Below, in pieces: positions 8,262 to 17,782 of a stretch of 64,000 nt of DNA. Both the position numbers and the translations under genes were made by a program. Below the pieces are notes generated by a model, which searched no databases, was not told the origin of the DNA, and was given only the letters and a program-made list of their open reading frames with translations. This DNA is from Vreelandella neptunia (GTDB lineage: Bacteria > Pseudomonadota > Gammaproteobacteria > Pseudomonadales > Halomonadaceae): NCBI RefSeq assembly GCF_022489065.1, contig NZ_JAKVTW010000014.1, forward strand, positions 62,001 to 126,000, written 5' to 3'. The stretch's first letter is position 1, and each line of letters begins with the position of its first letter.

Positions 8262-8753
8262 TTAAGCCTTGGTATGTTCCCGCATGATTCGACCTTTTTG
8301 ACGGTTCCAATCGCGATCTTTTTCCGTGGCGCGTTTGTCATGCAGCTGTTTACCGGTCACTAGCGCTAGCTCACACTTCACTTTATTGCGTTTCCAATAA
8401 AGTTTCAGGGGCACACAGGTGTGGCCTTTGTCCTGAGTGATCGAAAAGATTTTGGCGATCTCTTTACGATGAAGCAGCAGTTTACGAGTGCGCGTAGGGT
8501 CGGCAATCTCATGGGTGCTCGCTGTATTAAGCGGCATGACATGGCTGCCCAGCAGAAACGCTTCGCCGTTGCGCACTAAAATATAGGTGTCGGTGAGCTG
8601 GGCTTTACCGGCGCGCATGCTCTTCACTTCCCAGCCAGCAAGCGATAGCCCCGCCTCGAAGGTTTCGTCGATATGGTACTCAAAACGTGCCTTCTTATTC
8701 TGGGCAATGACGCTGCTACCTGGGCCCTTGCTGTTACCTTTCTTAGTGGCCAT
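8262..8753 (-). CDS. smpB: SsrA-binding protein SmpB
   Basis: A 163-residue RNA-binding protein that delivers tmRNA to stalled ribosomes. Visible family features are [20 protein letters not shown] near the start, the [16 protein letters not shown] segment, and the basic C-terminal tail ([13 protein letters not shown]) that sits in the decoding centre and mRNA channel. Length is normal. It lies just upstream of its RNA partner ssrA on the same strand and is divergent from ratA. Confidence 0.97.
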   Translation of the reverse strand: MATKKGNSKGPGSSVIAQNKKARFEYHIDETFEAGLSLAGWEVKSMRAGKAQLTDTYILVRNGEAFLLGSHVMPLNTASTHEIADPTRTRKLLLHRKEIAKIFSITQDKGHTCVPLKLYWKRNKVKCELALVTGKQLHDKRATEKDRDWNRQKGRIMREHTKA

Positions 8754-8878
8754 GAAACCTCATAATTAATCTGTCAGTGGCATCCCCTTCGTTATTTGGG
8801 GAGGCGTGATACCATTTAGAGTATGAAAAATATTCCCCATGATACGCTTTGGGCACTGTGAAGTCAGCGGAGAGGTCA

Positions 8879-9313
8879 ATGCCAACCGTCAATCGTTCCG
8901 CCTTGGTGCGGCACACCCCCCAGAAAATGTTCGATTTGGTTAACGACTTCGAACGCTACCCGGAGTTTTTGCCAGGTTGCCGTCATGCGCGCTTGATTGA
9001 GCATGATGAGGTGCATCTCATTGGTGAAATGACCCTTGGCCGCGCCGGCGTCGAGCAAACCATTACCACACGCAACGACCTGTTTGCGCCTGAGCGTATA
9101 GAGCTATCGCTCGTAAAAGGCCCCTTCAAACGCCTTAAAGGTCGCTGGCTGTTTACCCCCATGGGGGAGGGGGCCTGTAAGGTCAGTTTAGAAATGGAGT
9201 TCGAGTTCGCTAATCGGCTGCTTGGAATGGCTTTCGGCAAGATTTTTCAGCAAATAGCCGGGCAGCTGGTTGATGCCTTCACAAAACGCGCAAATGAGCT
9301 GTATGGCCGCTGA
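8879..9313 (+). CDS. ratA: RatA family START-domain protein
   Basis: A 144-residue single-domain START/polyketide-cyclase-like protein, family of E. coli RatA (YfjG) and mitochondrial Coq10. It has been described both as a ribosome-association toxin and as a ubiquinone-binding homologue; the second role is more likely to be general. ATG 8879 is chosen because GGAGAGG at 8869-8875 lies just upstream and the protein then starts MPTVNRSALV as in relatives; the frame is open further 5'. Motifs include MFDLVNDFERYPEFLPGC. It overlaps rnfH by 11 bp, so the two are coupled. Confidence 0.9.
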   Translation: MPTVNRSALVRHTPQKMFDLVNDFERYPEFLPGCRHARLIEHDEVHLIGEMTLGRAGVEQTITTRNDLFAPERIELSLVKGPFKRLKGRWLFTPMGEGACKVSLEMEFEFANRLLGMAFGKIFQQIAGQLVDAFTKRANELYGR

Positions 9314-9620
9314 GCCGCTAGCAGTTGAAGTGGCCTATGCGTTGCCCTCTAAACAGCGCATAGTAGCTCTAAGCGTGCCTGAGGGCACCACTGCGCGCCA
9401 GGCCGTTGCCTTGGCAGATTTGCCGTCACTATTCCCTGAACTACCTGAGGAGACATTTACTCAGGCAACGCTGGGGATTTTTGGTAAAGCATTACGCGAC
9501 CCCGACACGCAGCCGTTGCGCGAAGGGGATCGGGTAGAAGTTTACCGGCCGTTGGCAATTGACCCGAAAGTCGCTCGCTTAGAGCGCGCTAAGCGCCAAG
9601 CGAGCGAACCAGGAAGGTAA
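9303..9620 (+). CDS. rnfH: RnfH family protein (ubiquitin-like fold)
   Basis: A 105-residue small protein of the RnfH/UPF0125 family with a beta-grasp fold. The function is unproven; names derive from a link to Rnf electron transport and from pairing with RatA. ATG 9303 lies inside the last codons of ratA and gives the expected start (MAAEPLAVEVAYAL). The C-terminal region DRVEVYRPLAIDPKVARLERAKR is diagnostic. Translational coupling with ratA is likely from the 11-bp overlap. Confidence 0.9.
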   Translation: MAAEPLAVEVAYALPSKQRIVALSVPEGTTARQAVALADLPSLFPELPEETFTQATLGIFGKALRDPDTQPLREGDRVEVYRPLAIDPKVARLERAKRQASEPGR

Positions 9621-9625
9621 GTTGC

Positions 9626-10084
9626 TTAAGGCTGTGAAACGGGCTGTGTGCGTGACGGTGCCTGTAGCTGCATGTTTTCGTCTGTTAACGAATCCATTGG
9701 GTTTGTGCCCTCTGTCGCAGGCCCCATGCCGTCATCGCTTTCGAACGGCAGGTCAGAAGATAGATCTCCCTGCTGTTCAATATTTGCCAAGCGACCCTGG
9801 GGGTCGAAAGTGAGCGTAACGCGGCGCTGTTCAACATCGCCGTACGCCTTGTCTAAACGAAACACATAGTCCCACTGGCTTGCATCAAAGGGCGCCTCTA
9901 ACAGCGGCCTACCCATCACATAAGTGACTTGCTCCTTAGACATGCCGGGTTGAAGTTGGCTAACCATCTCCTGATTGACCAGGTTGCCTTGGGGGATATC
10001 GCGCTTGTACACGCCAACGTAGCTGCAGCCACTAACAACGGTAAGGGCAACGGAAAGCGTGATGATTCGAGTCAATTTTTGCAT
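9626..10084 (-). CDS. bamE: Outer-membrane assembly lipoprotein BamE
   Basis: A 152-residue lipoprotein of the BAM complex, which inserts beta-barrel proteins in the outer membrane. The lipobox VVSGC places the lipidated Cys at residue 20. The SmpA/OmlA domain is shown by QLQPGMSKEQVTYVMGRPLL, and FDASQWDYVFRLD follows. The C-terminal 35 residues are low-complexity and acidic, longer than in E. coli. It is divergent from fur with about 70 bp between them, the arrangement seen in Pseudomonas (omlA-fur). It converges on rnfH. Confidence 0.95.
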   Translation of the reverse strand: MQKLTRIITLSVALTVVSGCSYVGVYKRDIPQGNLVNQEMVSQLQPGMSKEQVTYVMGRPLLEAPFDASQWDYVFRLDKAYGDVEQRRVTLTFDPQGRLANIEQQGDLSSDLPFESDDGMGPATEGTNPMDSLTDENMQLQAPSRTQPVSQP

Positions 10085-10156
10085 TTGGGCCTATTCTTCA
10101 CTATCGTGGTTTCGGTTGATCATACCCGACCTAACCTGTTACTGCGAAGAGCGACC

Positions 10157-10609
10157 ATGGCCGATCAGAACCATGAATTGCGCAAAGCCGGTCTAAAAGT
10201 GACCCTGCCGCGCGTCAAGATACTTCAAATTCTCGAAAATGTTTCGGGTCAGCACCACCTTAGCGCGGAAGAAGTGTACAAAACACTGATTGATGCGGGC
10301 GAAGATGTTGGCCTAGCGACTGTGTACCGCGTGCTAACTCAATTTGAGTCGGCGGGCTTGGTTATTCGTCATAACTTTGACGGTGGCCACGCAGTATTTG
10401 AGATGACCCAAGAGGATCACCATGATCATATGGTGTGCCTGGAAAGCGGTGAGATCATTGAGTTCGTTGATGAAATCATTGAGCGACGTCAGCAAGAAAT
10501 TGCTGAAGAGCATGGCTATGAGTTAGTGGATCATGCGCTAGTGCTTTATGTCCGTCCGCGTGGTTCCGATGTCACGCGTCAAGACAGCGGGCCAACGAAT
10601 AAGAAATAA
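10157..10609 (+). CDS. fur: Ferric uptake regulator Fur
   Basis: A 150-residue iron-responsive repressor. The start ATG 10157 gives MADQNHELRKAGLKVTLPR, as in relatives, although the frame stays open upstream through the antisense of bamE. The winged helix spans about 15-85 (VGLATVYRVL is the recognition helix). Metal ligands include HHDH at 88-91. Only one cysteine (Cys94) is present where E. coli has CxxC, so the structural zinc site differs, as in Pseudomonas Fur. It is divergent from bamE and followed by a long terminator hairpin. Confidence 0.96.
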   Translation: MADQNHELRKAGLKVTLPRVKILQILENVSGQHHLSAEEVYKTLIDAGEDVGLATVYRVLTQFESAGLVIRHNFDGGHAVFEMTQEDHHDHMVCLESGEIIEFVDEIIERRQQEIAEEHGYELVDHALVLYVRPRGSDVTRQDSGPTNKK

Positions 10610-10647
10610 CCTACGTGAATAGACAATATTCGCGGCTTGGGAAGATG

Positions 10648-10718
10648 AACGCCCTTGATGTACTTGGCATAATTCGAGATAAAGCGAATTTGCCAAGTCA
10701 TCAAGGGCGTTTTGTTTT
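10648..10718 (+). terminator. Long hairpin terminator between fur and recN
   Basis: Three nested paired blocks form a long stem: 10648-10660 with 10699-10711, 10662-10669 with 10691-10698, and AATTCG 10671-10676 with CGAATT 10685-10690. TTTGTTTT follows. It should end fur transcription and may also stop the convergent recN transcript. Confidence 0.8.
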
Positions 10719-10750
10719 ACTGCGCAAAGCGTCTTAAAGCTTCCCCCGGC

Positions 10751-12424
10751 TCAGTGCGGCGGGCGCTGGCTTGCATGCAGCATTTCCCGGGCATGGGCGA
10801 GGGTTTGGTCGGAAAGCGTCACGCCGCCCAGCATACGTGCCAGTTCGCTGATGCGGCCCTGCTCGTCGAGCAGCGCCATCTGAGTCAGCGTGGTGTCGCG
10901 CTTCGCCTGTTTCTCGATATGCAGGTGCTGGTGCGCCTGGGCCGCCACTTGCGGTAGGTGAGTCACCGTCATTACCTGGCCATTTTCACCTAGCTTGCGC
11001 AGCAGTTGGCCAACGATCTCTGCGGTGGCGCCCGAGATACCTACGTCCACTTCATCAAACACTAGGCTAGGCACCGTTGAGTGCGTCGCCGCGACCACTT
11101 GAATCGCCAAGCTAATCCGCGATAGTTCGCCGCCGGAGGCTACTTTGGTCAATGGCCGCGCGGGCTGGCCGGGGTTGGCGCTGATCAAAAATTGCACGCG
11201 ATCCAAGCCTTCCGGAGAGGGAGTTTCTTTCGCAGTGACTTCCACTTCAAAGCGGGCTTTGCCCATGGCCAAAAAGCCCAGCTGTTGCTGCACTTCTTTG
11301 CCCAAACGAAGCGCGGCTTTTTGACGGCTTTCGCTGAGTTTTTTCGCTTCTTGGCGGTAGCTTTCGCGTAGTTCAACGACCCGCGCACTGAGCGCCTCCA
11401 GGTCATTGCCACCCTCTTCTAATTGCGCGACTTCCCGCTGAAGATCGGCATGCAAGGCGCATAGTTCTTCAGGGGCAACATGATGCTTACGCGCAATCCG
11501 ATGAACATCGGTCATGCGCTCTTCCACCCAGGCAAGACGCTCAGGGTCTAATTCAGTGGTGCTGGCGAGTCGGTTGAGCTCGCTGGAGGCCTCTTCCACT
11601 TGAATGCGCGCATCGCTCAACATGGACAGCGTGTTCGCCAGCATGCCTTTATCGCTACCTGGCAAGGCGCTTAGATGGGCGAAGGCCTGGTTGAGTAATG
11701 AGAGCGCGCCGCCTTCATCGCTGGCGCAGCAGTCTGCGGCAAACTGCGTTTCGCGCAGTGTCTCTTCCGCATGGGCGAGGGTATGCTGCTCCTCTTCTAG
11801 CGTGGCTAATTCGCCCTCCGCTAACGCAAGTTGATCCAGCTCTTCAACCTGATAACGCAGTAACTGCCGTTTAGCCTCTACTTCACTGCCTTCTTCACTT
11901 AGCCTCTTCAATTGGCGGCGCGCAGTGCGCCACTCACGGAAGGTTTCGGCTAATTGAGTGGTGGCGTTACTTAATCCTGCGTAATCATCTAGCAGCGCTA
12001 GATGTGTCTCTTCACGCATTAAGGCGTGATGCGCATGCTGACCATGAATTTGAATCAACTGCTCGCCGAGGGATTTGAGGTCTGAAATAGTCGCGGGGTG
12101 GCCGTTGATCCACGCTTTGGAGCGGCCATTAGCGGTGACCACTCGGCGCAGCAAGCACTCCTCGGTCGGCAGCTCCCGGGCCGTTAGCCACTTAATGGCG
12201 GCAGGCAGATGCTGAATATCGAATCGTGCGGAGAGATCCGTGCGCTCGCGGCCGTGGCGCACGCTACCGGCGTCGGCACGCTCACCAAGGCAGAGCCCAA
12301 GAGCGCCTAACAGAATCGATTTGCCCGCGCCGGTCTCCCCGGTAATCGCAGTCATACCGCCGGTTAGGTCGAGTTCCAAGTGGTCGACAATGGCGAAATC
12401 TTGAATAGCTAGCTGAGTAAGCAT
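10751..12424 (-). CDS. recN: DNA repair protein RecN (SMC-like ATPase)
   Basis: A 557-residue SMC-family ATPase that acts in double-strand break repair. Walker A is GETGAGKS (29-36), the ABC signature region is ASGGELSRISLAIQ, and Walker B is SLVFDEVDVGISG. Long Leu/Glu/Gln-rich stretches between about 150 and 370 form the coiled-coil arms. Length matches E. coli RecN (553). The start ATG has AGGAGG upstream. A LexA-like site lies about 50 bp upstream, in keeping with SOS control. It converges on fur and is divergent from grpE. Confidence 0.97.
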   Translation of the reverse strand: MLTQLAIQDFAIVDHLELDLTGGMTAITGETGAGKSILLGALGLCLGERADAGSVRHGRERTDLSARFDIQHLPAAIKWLTARELPTEECLLRRVVTANGRSKAWINGHPATISDLKSLGEQLIQIHGQHAHHALMREETHLALLDDYAGLSNATTQLAETFREWRTARRQLKRLSEEGSEVEAKRQLLRYQVEELDQLALAEGELATLEEEQHTLAHAEETLRETQFAADCCASDEGGALSLLNQAFAHLSALPGSDKGMLANTLSMLSDARIQVEEASSELNRLASTTELDPERLAWVEERMTDVHRIARKHHVAPEELCALHADLQREVAQLEEGGNDLEALSARVVELRESYRQEAKKLSESRQKAALRLGKEVQQQLGFLAMGKARFEVEVTAKETPSPEGLDRVQFLISANPGQPARPLTKVASGGELSRISLAIQVVAATHSTVPSLVFDEVDVGISGATAEIVGQLLRKLGENGQVMTVTHLPQVAAQAHQHLHIEKQAKRDTTLTQMALLDEQGRISELARMLGGVTLSDQTLAHAREMLHASQRPPH

Positions 12425-12471
12425 GGCGCCTCCTGAGGCGGTACAGCACTGAAGCTGGATACTTATCCAAT

Positions 12472-12491
12472 AGTTGTTGATTTATACAGTA
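12472..12491 (-). promoter_or_regulatory. LexA (SOS) box candidate upstream of recN
   Basis: The half-sites TTGT (12474-12477) and ACAG (12486-12489) are separated by exactly 8 bp and flanked by AG and TA. This matches CTGT-N8-ACAG except for one base. It lies 50-70 bp before the recN start, a known SOS gene in relatives. Confidence 0.6.
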
Positions 12492-12516
12492 GTTAATAAC
12501 TCACTTCAATGCACCT

Positions 12517-12544
12517 CTTGAGATGGCATTTATGGCCCCCATAT
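12517..12544 (+). promoter_or_regulatory. Sigma-32 heat-shock promoter of grpE
   Basis: The -35 element CTTGAGA (12517-12523) and the -10 element CCCCATAT (12537-12544) are 13 bp apart. They match the heat-shock consensus CTTGAAA and CCCCATnT and lie about 90 bp before grpE. Confidence 0.85.
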
Positions 12545-12636
12545 AGCCAACATCGTTAGTTAAAGCGAAGGATTTAAAGGCTTACTTCTTTGCGCGTCGC
12601 CCCAGGTGGCAGCGCCCTACTTTTTAGGAGCACAAC

Positions 12637-13278
12637 ATGGCGAAAGAACCGCAAACACCAATGGATGATGAGCTGGCCCGCCACGAGCAAGAAGCGGATG
12701 GCGCCGAGCAGGCGGCGGAGCAAGCCGCTGAAGAGCGCTTGATGGAAGGCGAGCTGGAAGGGTTGATCAATGACGAAGAGCCGTTAGAAGGCAGCGTCGA
12801 TAACCCCGAAGCGGAAATGCTCGCAGCCCAAGTGGGCGAGTTAGAGCAGAGCTTGGCCGACGCTAAAGATCAAGCCCTGCGCGCCGCCGCAGAAGCACAA
12901 AATGTGCGCCGTCGTGCAGAGCAGGAAGCCGAAAAAGCGCGCAAGTTTGCGCTTGAAAAGTTTGTTAAGGAGCTGCTGCCGGTCGTTGATAGCCTGGAAA
13001 AAGCGCTAGAGACCATGGAAGAGGGTGCCTCGGACGTTCATCGTGAAGGCGTTTCCATGACCTTGAAGATGCAGCTGGATGTGCTCAATAAATTCGGGGT
13101 AGAAAGCATTGAGCCACATGGCGAGCCCTTCGACCCTCAAGTTCACGAAGCCATGACCATGGTGCCTAACCCGGATCTTGATCCCAACACCGTGATGGAC
13201 GTTATGCAGAAAGGCTATTTGCTCAACGGACGTTTAGTGCGCCCGGCCATGGTCGTCGTCAGTAAAAAAGCCGATTAA
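12637..13278 (+). CDS. grpE: Nucleotide exchange factor GrpE
   Basis: A 213-residue cofactor that releases ADP from DnaK. The N-terminal 60 residues are acidic and disordered-looking. A long coiled coil follows (about 60-110, [20 protein letters not shown]). The C-terminal beta domain contains the family signature ([21 protein letters not shown]). The ribosome site TAGGAG is well placed. A sigma-32 promoter lies upstream. It is first in the grpE-dnaK-dnaJ chaperone cluster. Confidence 0.97.
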   Translation: MAKEPQTPMDDELARHEQEADGAEQAAEQAAEERLMEGELEGLINDEEPLEGSVDNPEAEMLAAQVGELEQSLADAKDQALRAAAEAQNVRRRAEQEAEKARKFALEKFVKELLPVVDSLEKALETMEEGASDVHREGVSMTLKMQLDVLNKFGVESIEPHGEPFDPQVHEAMTMVPNPDLDPNTVMDVMQKGYLLNGRLVRPAMVVVSKKAD

Positions 13279-13323
13279 GCCACTGGCAGCACAGAGTTTG
13301 AAAAAAGTGTGTGAAAAAAAGCC

Positions 13324-13351
13324 CTTGAAATGTCAGCTGCGGCCCCCAAAT
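13324..13351 (+). promoter_or_regulatory. Sigma-32 heat-shock promoter of dnaK
   Basis: The -35 element CTTGAAA (13324-13330) is perfect. The -10 element CCCCAAAT (13344-13351) follows after 13 bp. It lies in the grpE-dnaK gap, so dnaK has its own heat-shock start in addition to read-through. Confidence 0.88.
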
Positions 13352-13436
13352 AAAGGGCAACCCCGCGGGGAAACCCGCAGACAAGCTTAAAAAGCTAAAT
13401 TTTCAGTTTTGTAACAACCGAATTCGAGGTATCGCT

Positions 13437-15371
13437 ATGGGACGTATAATTGGTATCGACCTGGGCACCACTAACTCTTGTGTGGCCGTGCTTGATGGTG
13501 ACAGCGCTAAAGTCATTGAAAACGCCGAAGGCGGCCGTACGACGCCTTCTATCATCGCTTATACCGATGATGGCGAAACGCTGGTCGGCCAGGCGGCTAA
13601 ACGCCAAGCGGTTACGAACCCAGAAAACACCCTGTACGCCATCAAGCGTCTGATTGGCCGTCGTTTTAAAGATGACGTTGTTCAGAAAGACATCAAGATG
13701 GTGCCGTACAAAATCACCGAAGCCGACAATGGCGACGCTTGGGTTGAAGTAAAAGGCAAAAAAATGGCACCGCCGCAGGTAAGCGCGGAAGTGCTGAAGA
13801 AAATGAAGAAAACCGCCGAAGACTATTTGGGCGAGACGGTCACTGAAGCCGTTATCACCGTGCCGGCCTACTTCAACGACAGCCAGCGTCAGGCCACGAA
13901 AGATGCCGGTCGCATCGCAGGTCTAGACGTTAAGCGCATCATCAACGAGCCAACCGCTGCCGCACTGGCCTACGGTATGGACAAATCGCGCGGCGACAAG
14001 ACCATCGCGGTATATGACCTGGGTGGCGGTACCTTCGATATCTCAATTATCGAAATTGCTGACGTTGACGGCGAAACTCAGTTTGAAGTGTTGGCCACTA
14101 ACGGCGACACCTTCCTGGGCGGCGAAGATTTCGATTTGGCGCTGATCAACTACCTGGTAGACCAGTTCAAGTCTGATAGTGGTATTGATCTGTCTGGCGA
14201 CAACCTCGCTATGCAGCGTCTGAAAGAAGCCGCTGAAAAAGCCAAAATTGAGCTCTCTAGCGCCCAGCAGACCGATGTGAACCTGCCTTACATCACTGCC
14301 GACAACACTGGCCCGAAGCACCTTAACGTTAAGGTGACACGCGCCAAGCTGGAATCGCTGGTAGAAGAGCTGGTTCAGCGCTCGCTCGAGCCGTGCAAAA
14401 TGGCCCTGAAAGATGCAGGCCTATCTGCTTCTGAAATCGACGAAGTGATCCTGGTCGGTGGCCAGACACGTATGCCGATGGTTCAGAAGAAAGCGGCTGA
14501 CTTCTTCGGTAAAGAAGCACGTAAAGACGTTAACCCGGACGAAGCGGTTGCCGTTGGTGCAGCGATTCAGGGCGGCGTACTGGGCGGCGACGTTAAGGAC
14601 GTTCTGCTGCTCGACGTTACTCCGCTAACCCTGGGTATCGAAACCTTGGGTGGCGTGATGACGCCGCTGATCGACAAGAACACCACCATCCCGACCAAGA
14701 AGACACAAACCTTCTCAACGGCGGATGACAACCAGACGGCCGTGACCATTCACGCCGTTCAGGGCGAGCGTAAGCAAGTGTCGCAGAATAAGTCGCTGGG
14801 TCGTTTTGATCTTGCTGACATTCCGCCTGCACCGCGCGGCGTGCCGCAGATCGAAGTCGCCTTCGACCTGGATGCCAACGGTATTCTGAACGTATCGGCG
14901 AAAGACAAGGCCACTGGCAAAGAGCAGTCGATTGTCATCAAGGCGTCTAGCGGCCTGTCCGAGGAAGAAGTCGAGCAGATGGTGCGCGATGCCGAAGCTC
15001 ACGCCGAAGAAGATAAGAAGTTCGAAGAGCTGGTGCAGCTGCGCAACCAAGCTGACGGCATGATTCACGCCACGCGCAAAACGGTGGAAGAGGCTGGTGA
15101 CAAAGCCACTGACGACGAGAAGCAGGCGATTGAGACGGCTATCAGCGAGCTGGAAGAAGCAGTTAAGGGTGATGACGTCGATAACATTCAGAAGAAACTG
15201 GATGCATTGACCGAAGCCTCTGGCCAGCTAGCCCAGAAGATGTACGCCGAGCAGGCAGAAGCGGCTCAGCAAGAGGGCGGCGAAGGTGCCGAAAGCACAG
15301 GTTCCAAGCCGGAAGATGACGTGGTTGACGCCGAGTACGAAGAAGTCAACGACGATCAGAAAAAGCAGTAA
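13437..15371 (+). CDS. dnaK: Chaperone DnaK (Hsp70)
   Basis: A 644-residue ATP-dependent chaperone. The nucleotide-binding domain begins [14 protein letters not shown] and contains the second phosphate motif ([14 protein letters not shown]). The interdomain linker is [13 protein letters not shown]. The substrate-binding domain and helical lid follow, and the acidic tail ends in a YEEVNDD-type motif as in E. coli. It works with GrpE upstream and DnaJ downstream. It has its own sigma-32 promoter, and a hairpin separates it from dnaJ. Confidence 0.98.
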   Translation: MGRIIGIDLGTTNSCVAVLDGDSAKVIENAEGGRTTPSIIAYTDDGETLVGQAAKRQAVTNPENTLYAIKRLIGRRFKDDVVQKDIKMVPYKITEADNGDAWVEVKGKKMAPPQVSAEVLKKMKKTAEDYLGETVTEAVITVPAYFNDSQRQATKDAGRIAGLDVKRIINEPTAAALAYGMDKSRGDKTIAVYDLGGGTFDISIIEIADVDGETQFEVLATNGDTFLGGEDFDLALINYLVDQFKSDSGIDLSGDNLAMQRLKEAAEKAKIELSSAQQTDVNLPYITADNTGPKHLNVKVTRAKLESLVEELVQRSLEPCKMALKDAGLSASEIDEVILVGGQTRMPMVQKKAADFFGKEARKDVNPDEAVAVGAAIQGGVLGGDVKDVLLLDVTPLTLGIETLGGVMTPLIDKNTTIPTKKTQTFSTADDNQTAVTIHAVQGERKQVSQNKSLGRFDLADIPPAPRGVPQIEVAFDLDANGILNVSAKDKATGKEQSIVIKASSGLSEEEVEQMVRDAEAHAEEDKKFEELVQLRNQADGMIHATRKTVEEAGDKATDDEKQAIETAISELEEAVKGDDVDNIQKKLDALTEASGQLAQKMYAEQAEAAQQEGGEGAESTGSKPEDDVVDAEYEEVNDDQKKQ

Positions 15372-15399
15372 TAACCTCTTTCTGCCAAGGAAAGCGGTG

Positions 15400-15429
15400 A
15401 CGCGGGAGCTTACTCCCGCGTTGCTGTTT
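15400..15429 (+). terminator. Hairpin in the dnaK-dnaJ gap (partial terminator or processing site)
   Basis: A perfect 9-bp stem (ACGCGGGAG 15400-15408 with CTCCCGCGT 15413-15421) has a 4-nt loop and only a weak T tail (TGCTGTTTC). It could lower dnaJ expression relative to dnaK or stabilise the dnaK message. Confidence 0.55.
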
Positions 15430-15491
15430 CCGCAGCCAAGACGCACGAGAGTTTCTGTTAAGTGCGTAGCTAACCAGGAGGCGTAGGGCCT

Positions 15492-16637
15492 ATGTCCAAA
15501 CGCGATTATTACGAAGTCCTGGGTGTCGAAAAAGGGGCCGATCAGAAAGAGATCAAGAAGGCCTATCGCCGTCTGGCGCAAAAATTCCACCCTGATCGAA
15601 ACCCGGACGATAACACCTCAGCGGAAAAATTCCGCGAAGTGTCCGAAGCCTATGAAGTGCTTAGCGACGGCGAAAAGCGCGCAGCTTATGACCAGTTCGG
15701 CCATGCAGGCGTTGATGGCCAAGGCGGCGGTGGTTTCGGCGGCGGCGCAGGCGCTGGCGATTTCAGCGATATTTTCGGTGATGTGTTTGGCGATATTTTT
15801 GGCGGAGGCGGTGGTCGGCGTCGTGGGCCTAACGCCCCGGCACGTGGCTCCGACCTGCGCTATAACCTAGAGCTGGATCTGGAAAACGCCGTTTCAGGCA
15901 CCACAGTCGATATCCGCGTACCTCGGCATATCGAGTGTGACCGCTGCGATGGCGGTGGGGCCGAGCCAGGTTCTTCTAAAGAGACCTGCCCGACCTGTCA
16001 CGGTCACGGTCAAGTGCGCATGCAGCAAGGCTTTTTCGCCGTGCAGCAAACGTGCCCCACCTGTCATGGCTCTGGTCAGCACATCAAAGTGCCGTGCCAT
16101 AAATGTAATGGTGAAGGTCGCGTACGCGAGACACGCACGCTTTCCGTCAAGATCCCGCCCGGCGTGGATACCGGCGACCGCATTCGCTTGAATGGCGAAG
16201 GCGAAAGCGGCGTGAACGGTGGCCCGCCTGGGGATCTGTACGTACAGGTAGCCATCAAGCCGCACCATATCTTCCAGCGTGATGGTAAGCACCTGCAGTG
16301 TGAAGTGCCGATCAACTTTGTTGACGCAGCCCTAGGTGGTGAGCTTGAAGTGCCCACGTTAGATGGCCGCGTGAAGCTGAAGATTCCGCCGGAAACCCAA
16401 ACCGGCAGGCTGTTCCGCCTACGCGGTAAAGGCGTGAAACCCGTACGTGGCGGCATGCCAGGCGACTTGCTATGCAAGGTAGTGGTCGAGACACCCGTCA
16501 AGCTTAACGACGAGCAGCGCGACCTACTGCGCAAGCTGCAAGAGAGCTTCGACGGCAGCAACAGCCACAGCCACTCGCCGAAGAAAACCGGTTTCTTCGA
16601 CAGCGTGAAAAGCTTCTTTGAAGATATGAAGCCGTAA
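15492..16637 (+). CDS. dnaJ: Co-chaperone DnaJ (Hsp40)
   Basis: A 381-residue type I J-protein that stimulates the DnaK ATPase and delivers substrates. The J domain carries HPD at 33-35. A Gly/Phe-rich region follows at about 73-110. Four CxxCxGxG zinc motifs start at 149, 166, 188 and 202. C-terminal substrate-binding domains complete a normal length. AGGAGG precedes the start with somewhat long spacing. It is followed by a clear terminator. Confidence 0.98.
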   Translation: MSKRDYYEVLGVEKGADQKEIKKAYRRLAQKFHPDRNPDDNTSAEKFREVSEAYEVLSDGEKRAAYDQFGHAGVDGQGGGGFGGGAGAGDFSDIFGDVFGDIFGGGGGRRRGPNAPARGSDLRYNLELDLENAVSGTTVDIRVPRHIECDRCDGGGAEPGSSKETCPTCHGHGQVRMQQGFFAVQQTCPTCHGSGQHIKVPCHKCNGEGRVRETRTLSVKIPPGVDTGDRIRLNGEGESGVNGGPPGDLYVQVAIKPHHIFQRDGKHLQCEVPINFVDAALGGELEVPTLDGRVKLKIPPETQTGRLFRLRGKGVKPVRGGMPGDLLCKVVVETPVKLNDEQRDLLRKLQESFDGSNSHSHSPKKTGFFDSVKSFFEDMKP

Positions 16638-16672
16638 AACTGCAATAATGGTAAGCAATTAGTTGTTTGGTT

Positions 16673-16703
16673 CAAAAACCCTCGGTTCGCCGGGGGTTTT
16701 TGC
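16673..16703 (+). terminator. Intrinsic terminator after dnaJ
   Basis: A stem of about 12 bp with a stable TTCG loop (AAAAACCCTCGG, then CCGGGGGTTTTT, within 16673-16702) ends in a T-run. Confidence 0.88.
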
Positions 16704-16713
16704 TGTTTAGGAA

Positions 16714-17625
16714 ATGCTGCGCTTAATGGATAACCTTCAGGAAAGGCCTGCAAAGGGCATCTTGCTCCGGATACTATCAGGCGCCCTGTTTACTGGCATG
16801 CTGGTGTGCATTAAAGCAGTCAGTGACGACGTGCCGGTGGGACAGTCGGTGTTTTATCGCTCGCTATTTGCGCTGCTGCCTATCGTCGTTTTTTTGCTGC
16901 TGCGGCGGGAGTTTCCACAGGGGCTGGCTACGCGACGCCCGTTGGGTCATGCGCTGCGTTCTGGTTTGGGGGCGGCGGCCATGTTTGCCTCTTTTGCGGC
17001 GGTGGCGCTGCTGCCAGTGGCAGAAGCGACCCTATTAGCCCAGCTAACGCCGGTCTTTATGGCAATAGGCGGCATACTGTTGTTGGGGGAGCGCTTCTCG
17101 TTTTATCGCGCGGGCGGCATAGTGTTGGCGATAGCCGGGGTAGCAGTGCTGATCTTGCCTGGGCTCAATGCCAGCTCCAGTAATGGCCAAGTGACCGGGT
17201 ACGCATTAGGGGCGCTGGGGGCGCTATTAACGGCGGGCGCACTGCTGACCGTGAGGCGTATTTCGCGCACCGAGAGTGCCGCCTCAATTGCTTTCTACTT
17301 TATCGTAGTGGCGTCGCTGGCAGGGCTGGCGACGCTTCCGCTGGGGTGGGCGGCGCTTACCAGGGTCGAGTTTGTGCTTTTAGTGCTCTCGGGTCTGTTT
17401 GGCGGCGCTGCACATATTGCGATGACATTAGCCCTGCGCTATGCGGAAGCATCGCGATTGGCCCCTTTCGAGTATATTGCCTTGGTGTGGCCCGTGCTCG
17501 CCGACTGGATGCTGTTTGGCATACCAGTCTCCAGCGGCTTCTTGCTAGCGCTACCGCTAATGTTAACCGGAGTAGCGCTAGCGGCCATGGAGGGTAGGCG
17601 GCTTAAGTGGCTGCTTCGACGATAG
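16714..17625 (+). CDS. DMT-family transporter (EamA type)
   Basis: A 303-residue membrane protein with about ten hydrophobic segments and two EamA repeats, typical of drug/metabolite exporters. Motifs include AEATLLAQLTPVFMAIGG and LLLGERFSFYRAGGI in the first repeat and a matching pattern in the second. Both ATG 16714 and ATG 16726 are possible; TTAGGA is too close to the first and rather far from the second. It stands just downstream of the dnaJ terminator with no operon partner. The exported substrate is unknown. Confidence 0.85.
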   Translation: MLRLMDNLQERPAKGILLRILSGALFTGMLVCIKAVSDDVPVGQSVFYRSLFALLPIVVFLLLRREFPQGLATRRPLGHALRSGLGAAAMFASFAAVALLPVAEATLLAQLTPVFMAIGGILLLGERFSFYRAGGIVLAIAGVAVLILPGLNASSSNGQVTGYALGALGALLTAGALLTVRRISRTESAASIAFYFIVVASLAGLATLPLGWAALTRVEFVLLVLSGLFGGAAHIAMTLALRYAEASRLAPFEYIALVWPVLADWMLFGIPVSSGFLLALPLMLTGVALAAMEGRRLKWLLRR

Positions 17626-17782
17626 GTAGTGAGAGCGCCGGCATGGAACGGGTGGCGCCAACAAGCGTTTTCAATGAGCAGGAACATGCCGTTCCAAAGG
17701 GTTTCCATTCGCTGCTTGGCGCTAAACGCCGTGCGCATTACGCTGGTAGTTAAAAAGTTGCTTCCTTAATGGAGAAATCACC

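Noticed and set aside
8032..8363. Short frames on both strands over the ssrA region
   Set aside because: The region is explained by tmRNA and the end of smpB.
9929..10156. A 76-codon N-terminal extension of Fur
   Set aside because: It runs antisense through bamE, and the family start MADQNHELRKAGLK fits ATG 10157.
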